This document shows, in pieces, positions 59,820 to 64,000 of a stretch of 64,000 nt of DNA (position 1 is its first letter; each line of letters opens with the position of its first letter). Under the pieces are notes generated by a model. The model was not told the DNA's origin, did no database searches, and saw only the letters and a program-made list of their open reading frames with translations. The position numbers were made by a program, and so were the translations under genes. Location: the NCBI RefSeq assembly GCF_029784155.1, contig NC_073693.1, positions 183,851,802-183,915,801 on the forward strand, written 5' to 3'. Origin of the DNA: Uranotaenia lowii. Taxonomy: Eukaryota; Arthropoda; Insecta; Diptera; Culicidae.

Positions 59820-60465
59820 TTCCCACGAATCTGTTTGCTTGCGGCGTTAGGCGGCGGAGTAGGATTCGGGACAACACTTTGTAGGCGGCATTGAGGACAG
59901 TGATCGCTCGGTAGTTCTCAAAGTCCAATTTGTCGCCCTTCTTGTAGATGGGGCATATTACCCCACCTTTTGATCACCTCACGATTGTCCGTCAGGATGC
60001 CTCCGTCCTTATCCCGGCACATTTCGGCTTGCGGCACGAAGCCTTTGCGGGATGCATTGAGTTTCTGATAGAACTTTCGTGTTTCTTGGGAACGATGCAG
60101 CTGCTCCAGCTCCTCGAGCTCCTCCTACTCCAGGCGGCGCTTTTTCTCCTAGAAAAGTCGGACTCGCTGCCTCTTCCGCTGTCGGTGATTTTCCACATTT
60201 CAACGGATGCCTCTTTGCACTACTGCCGCCCGCGCGGCATTCTCTTCGTCCATCACCCTCCTACACTCCTCGTCGAACCAGTCGTTCCGTCGAGTTCGCT
60301 CCACATAACCGATGACGTTCTCCGCAGCACTGTTGATGGCTGTTTTGATGGTATCCCAACAGTCCTCGAGAGGGGCTTCGTCAAGCTCGCCCTCTGCTGG
60401 CAGCGCTGCTTCGACCGATTGCGCGTAGTCTGCCGCGACCTCAGGTTGCTTCAGTCGCGCGATAT
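59820..60465 (-). pseudogene. RT 5' part of the LINE, frames broken
   Basis: The minus strand from about 59943 encodes DFENYRAITVLNAAYKVLSRIL and LTPQANRFVG, the RT palm segment that normally precedes QAGF. Between 59945 and 60465 the frame changes repeatedly (a Glu/Ser-rich linker region is recognisable), so this copy cannot make a functional protein. Confidence 0.65.
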
Positions 60466-61350
60466 TTAACCGGGGCGGGGCCGGTTTCGCGTGTTGTTTA
60501 CTACGGACAGTTTTGGGCGCATCTTCACCATCACCAGATAATGGTCCGACTCGATGTTGGTGCCCCGACAGGATCTGACGTCGATGATGTCCGAGAAGTG
60601 CCGGCTGTCGATCAAAACGTAGTCGATCTGTGATTGAGTTTGGTACGGTGATCTCCAGGTGTACTTGTGTGGGAGGCGATGCTGGAAAAAGGTACTACGT
60701 ACGGCCATTCGTTTGGAGGCGGCGAAATCGATAAGTCTGAGGCCGTTTTCGTTGGTCAGCTGGTGCGCACTGAAGCTTCCAATTGTCGGTTTGAATTCCT
60801 CCTCCTGGCCGACCTGAGCATTGAAATCCCTGATGACGATCTTGATATCATGTTTTGGGCAACGATCGTATTCACGCTCCAGCTGCGCGTAAAATTCGTC
60901 TTTGTCGTCACCGGTACTTCCGAGGTGAGGGCTGTGCACGTTGATGATGCTGATGTTGAAGAACCGGCCCTTGATTCTCAACCGGCACATTCGTGAGTTG
61001 ATCGGCCACCACCCGATCACGCGCTTTTGCATCTTTCCCATCACTATAAAAGCTGTTCCAAGCTCGTGTGTGTTGCCGCAGCTCTTGTAGATGGCACGAC
61101 CATCTGGGTACGTTCGTACCGTGGAGCCCTTCCAGCATACCTCCTGCAGCGCTACGATGTCGAATTTGCGGCTCTTCAATTCGTTGGAGAGCACGTGGGT
61201 ACTGCCCACAAAATTTAGAGATCGGCAGTTCCATGTTCCAAGTTTCCAATCGCCAGGCCCGTTTTCGTCGCGTGGGTCTTTGCCAATTTCCATCCGAAAT
61301 TTGTTGTTCGTTGTTCGTTGCTTATGTTTTTTGTAGTCACAGGCTCGCAA
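60466..61350 (-). pseudogene. Endonuclease domain of the LINE
   Basis: A 294-codon frame carries EEP endonuclease blocks: KLGTWNCRSLN, IVALQEVCWKG, TAFIVMGK, IINVHSPHLG, DFNAQVG, YTWRSP, SQIDYVLID and ESDHYLVMV. The RTE type is suggested by HKYTWRSP and the SDHYLV ending. Upstream, 61350-61655 holds a different frame with a Pro/Ser-rich start, so a shift separates the 5' leader from this domain. Confidence 0.75.
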
Positions 61351-61911
61351 GGCACGCAGCTAACCCCACTATCTCGCAGGAGGACCGTCGTGATGTTGCT
61401 GTTTTGGGTCCCGAACACCACCAGGACGTTGTTGCACTCCGCACGCCACCCCTGACATGGAGAACAGACGCGTACGAAGCCCCCTGATTCAGTCTGCATG
61501 CGACCAAAGCATCCACCGGGGTTGGGTACCCGATCTCCGCTAAGGTTGCTCGCACCCCAGCTAGCACCACGGGGAGGTAGAGAATCGGAGTTGCAGACAA
61601 GAGGTGATATGACCACTACCCGAGGGTTGGGTGTATGGGGTCTCGAGTTGCACATTGTCTACCGTTCACTAGCCGCATGTTAGATTTATTGAAGGTAAAT
61701 TGAAGTTGAAATTCTTAGGTTTGATAGAATTAAACGGGAAAATTCGAGTAAGCGGAACGCAGGGTAATGTAAAAAAAACTAAGACATGTTCACGAATGCG
61801 AGACGATTAACAACTCGACATTTGATGCTTTTTAAAAATTAACAGCGAAGAATAAATGAAAAATGGAAGCCAAGTTTAAAATGGTAAGACGAAGTTTACC
61901 GGGTCTGCTAG

Positions 61912-62652
61912 TTTAATTATAAAATAAGATATTCAAAATCTGATTCTGATGTATGAAGATTTTGGATCTTTATTTTCATTATCTTTCTCTTGAATTTCGA
62001 ACTCTTATTCTAGATTTTTAATTCTATTTGAACTGAAATGAATGAAATACCATCAATTTTTGTAACACATGGTTTAAAATAAGTGAAAATGCGCACTTTT
62101 TTTCTTTGTATGTGTACACGTGTATTGTGGCAACCGGTTTGGCAAATGATTGACTCCTTCATCCAAATAACACCTACACGTCATGCGTATAATTCAAAAC
62201 AGTCCACACGGAGGACTGGAGGAATTGTGAAGAAATTCAAAGTAAGGCTGAGGATGTGATAGAATATTTGAAAAAAAAAGAACAACTATTTAAAAGCATT
62301 TTTAATTAGAAAAAAGTTACTGGATAAGCTATCAGAAATCAGTTCGTAGCAATGCACAAATGTGTTTGAAAATCAGTCTTCAGCGGCAACAGGAATCCAG
62401 TTTATGTTTCTTCAGTTGGTCTGAGAAATATTGTCACATCGATCAACCCTTCACGATGTTGCTATTCTTAAGCTGGCTTTCTTAGTGATTGATTGGATTG
62501 TAAATGACCTTTGTTTTTTTCAAGTGCTAAATTTTAGCTTATAGCTTCGATAGTAGAAAAGAAACAATCCACATAAAGCTTAACAATTAACCAAATATAT
62601 GAAATTATCGCACAACAGTGATTGGTATAAGACTATGAATATCGTTCTTCGA
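61912..62652. other. 3' flank of the nrf-6-like gene, no other gene seen
   Basis: AT-rich sequence between the Helitron end and the stop of the minus-strand gene; it probably includes that gene's 3' UTR. No repeats were identified. Confidence 0.5.
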
Positions 62653-63539
62653 TCATTTTTTGAATGCTAACTTTAGTAAATTTATCACAGGTGCTTCGAA
62701 CGCTAAAGACACAAAGTATGACAAGATGAATGATAGCACGGCATTTCCGAAGAATACTGTAATCTGAAAATAAAAGACATAGATATCTATTTTATTTAGG
62801 GTACGCAAAAACAGTAAAGCTGCTGTGAACATAATTTAAAATTAGTTACCAATATTAAATTACTTACAAGAAGAAAAAAAAACAGACTGAATCTTTCTCG
62901 GCGTTTAAAAGTCAAATGACTAGCTGTTGAGGTGTCGAGTCAATAACTGTCGAGCTCGTGACTCAGAAACCCCAACAAGAGATACATAATCAAGCCAAGT
63001 GGTTGTGTCACCTCACCTGTTACTAGATACGAGTCGTAGTACGTGCTCATAATTTTTTTCTTATTAATATTCAAAATTTTCATATTCACGCGTACTTACC
63101 ACCATAACATGCTGCAAATGAATAGGTGCCTCCATTTGAAAAGAAGTGGCCATCATGATCATTGGGTGTAACAAATAGGCGCAGTAGGATAACCTACTCA
63201 GTGGGTAAACACCACGGTAAGATAGAAAACTATTTACAGCAGGTGCGTAACCCCAGCAGCAAGACAGCGTGATCCATATGAGTGCTGCACCCCATGCTGG
63301 AAAACACCAAAATTGTACAGTAGTTAATTAATTTAAAAAAATCGCATTTTATGAACTATTACCCGTATGCCCTAAGCTCACATAGAGCGCTGTTGCCGGT
63401 ACAGATAATTGACCATTCCATACTCCGAATACCAATGCAAACAGTATGGCCACCGAGATGAACCATAGAAGACCATTCAGTGCCGGCATAATCTTTGGAG
63501 GTTTTTTCTTGAAGTGATAGATGTATCCTGTAAGCATGC
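62653..63539 (-). CDS. nrf-6: nrf-6-like membrane acyltransferase (C-terminal exons, partial)
   Basis: Three minus-strand exons, 63539-63363, 63296-63100 and 62763-62653, join in phase (GT-AG) and give the last 160 residues. The family, named after C. elegans 'nose resistant to fluoxetine', consists of multi-pass membrane proteins with an acyltransferase-3 domain, often in gut or cuticle epithelia; the substrate is unknown. Visible membrane segments are LLWFISVAILFALVFGVW, LIWITLSCCWGYA, LSRLSYCAYLLHPMIMMATS and FFGNAVLSFILSYFVSLAF. The LSRLSYCAYLLHP block and the ending FEAPVINLLK are characteristic. The first exon seen starts at a TTTCCATAG acceptor with two bases of a Gly codon, so upstream exons must exist; none was recognised up to position 64000, so the gene continues beyond the window. 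Confidence 0.88.
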
Positions 63540-64000
63540 CTATGGAAAGAAAAGTGTTTGTATAAATACAACAAGATGTTATATTATTTGGAAAAAGCAG
63601 ATATTATATGTACCGCTAAGTTACCTTTGGGAAAGTGATAAATTTGTAAAATTTTCTAGGGTGGCAGCGAAAAGGGTCATGTCGAGTTTCGAAAACCGAC
63701 CAAATACATTTTGTAGATTGGCCCAAAAAACTGACCAAAATTTCAACTCAATAGAACTTGATTTTAAAGAGCTCAAGCTACAATTTTTACCCTAGAAAAT
63801 CAAATAAGTGGGGATCAAAGGAAATCTGGAGTTTCGGGAAATCTGTGGCTTTATGTATATGGAATGTTACAGAGTTCGACTACAGTCGAAACAAAAAATC
63901 ATTATTGCAATTTCTGTAAATTTTGTTATTTTGCCATTTTTGTCTTTTTTGTTACTTTTTCAATTTTTTTGTCATTTTTGTCACATGTCATTTTTGTTAA
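63540..64000. other. Intron of the nrf-6-like gene (probable), with simple repeats
   Basis: No exon was recognised. Short inverted words TTTTCTAGGGT (near 63650) and ACCCTAGAAAA (near 63790) may mark a small MITE. From 63885 to 64000 there is a TTTTTGTCATTTTTG-type run, the complement of the AAAATGACA tracts at 6.7 and 9.1 kb. Confidence 0.45.

Larger units (their letters stand above)
57416..61674 (-). mobile_element. RTE-type LINE, decayed, full length, inserted in Helitron A
   Basis: A 13-bp duplication GCATGTTAGATTT flanks it (57403-57415 and 61675-61687). The 3' end, on the minus strand, is a poly-A (poly-T at 57412-57424). Endonuclease and RT are recognisable but the frame is broken several times, and a 1176-bp TIR element interrupts RT. 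The 5' end at 61674 is fixed by the duplication, so no 5' truncation occurred. Confidence 0.85.
45667..61911 (+). mobile_element. Large Helitron (outer copy A) with nested insertions
   Basis: It begins TCTATTATATAAAATTATCT after an A and ends with hairpin GGTAA...TTACC, CGGGTCTGCTAG and a T. Copy B (48311-52328) starts and ends the same way and lies inside it. The sequence flanking B (45667-48310 and 52329 onward) aligns piecewise with B itself: for example, the part after 52329 resembles 50470-50680, then 51840-52050, and 61700-61911 resembles 52190-52328. That shows A is one interrupted element. Without B (4018 bp) and the LINE (4259 bp) it is about 8 kb. Segment 52980-57170 has no counterpart in B and holds the hairpin array. 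No Rep/helicase frame was found. Confidence 0.7.

Noticed and set aside
63650..63797. Short element bounded by TTTTCTAGGGT and ACCCTAGAAAA
   Set aside because: The inverted words are only 11 bp and no target duplication is visible, so it stays a possibility only.

Overview
This is a 64-kb piece of a eukaryotic, AT-rich and heavily transposon-loaded genome. Spliced genes with GT-AG introns, insect-type housekeeping genes, an nrf-6-type acyltransferase gene, RTE-clade LINEs, tRNA-derived SINEs, Ty3 LTR elements and Helitrons point to an insect. A dipteran, most likely a mosquito, is my inference; nothing in the window fixes the species.

Layout. Positions 1-4730 hold a Helitron tail and a defective Ty3 (CsRn1-like, tRNA-Trp-primed) LTR element with identical LTRs. 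Positions 4.7-16.3 kb hold no gene but several datable DNA-transposon remnants: a pogo-like MITE, an almost perfect 730-bp foldback inserted into another transposon's end, two PIF-type MITEs in opposite orientation around a hAT element, tRNA-derived SINEs and a 2-kb Helitron. Positions 16452-26402 are a young, nearly intact Osvaldo-like Ty3 element (9951 bp, 1512-bp LTRs, tRNA-Lys PBS, CTCT duplication). Positions 26.5-31 kb hold more MITEs. Positions 31081-40278 form a gene island: Surf6 (+, 3 exons), a GPATCH2/GPATCH2L-family gene (-, 5 exons, convergent with Surf6) and Rpt3/PSMC4 (+, 5 exons). Positions 40811-43.8 kb hold an intact RTE-type LINE on the minus strand. Positions 45667-61911 are one large Helitron containing a second copy of its own family, two MITEs placed by comparing the two copies, a tandem array of small hairpins, and an RTE-type LINE that itself carries a 1176-bp TIR element. 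The right edge (62653-63539, minus) has the last three exons of an nrf-6-like gene running off the window.

Gene roles. Rpt3 is an ATPase of the 26S proteasome base, Surf6 is a nucleolar ribosome-biogenesis factor, and the GPATCH2-like protein is probably a nuclear RNA-associated protein. They share no pathway visible here; what they share is a compact, transposon-poor stretch between transposon blocks. The most unusual signal is the hairpin array at about 55.2-56.7 kb, where every repeat carries three small stem-loops whose inner stem (GAG/CTC) is constant while the outer stem changes on both sides in a complementary way.
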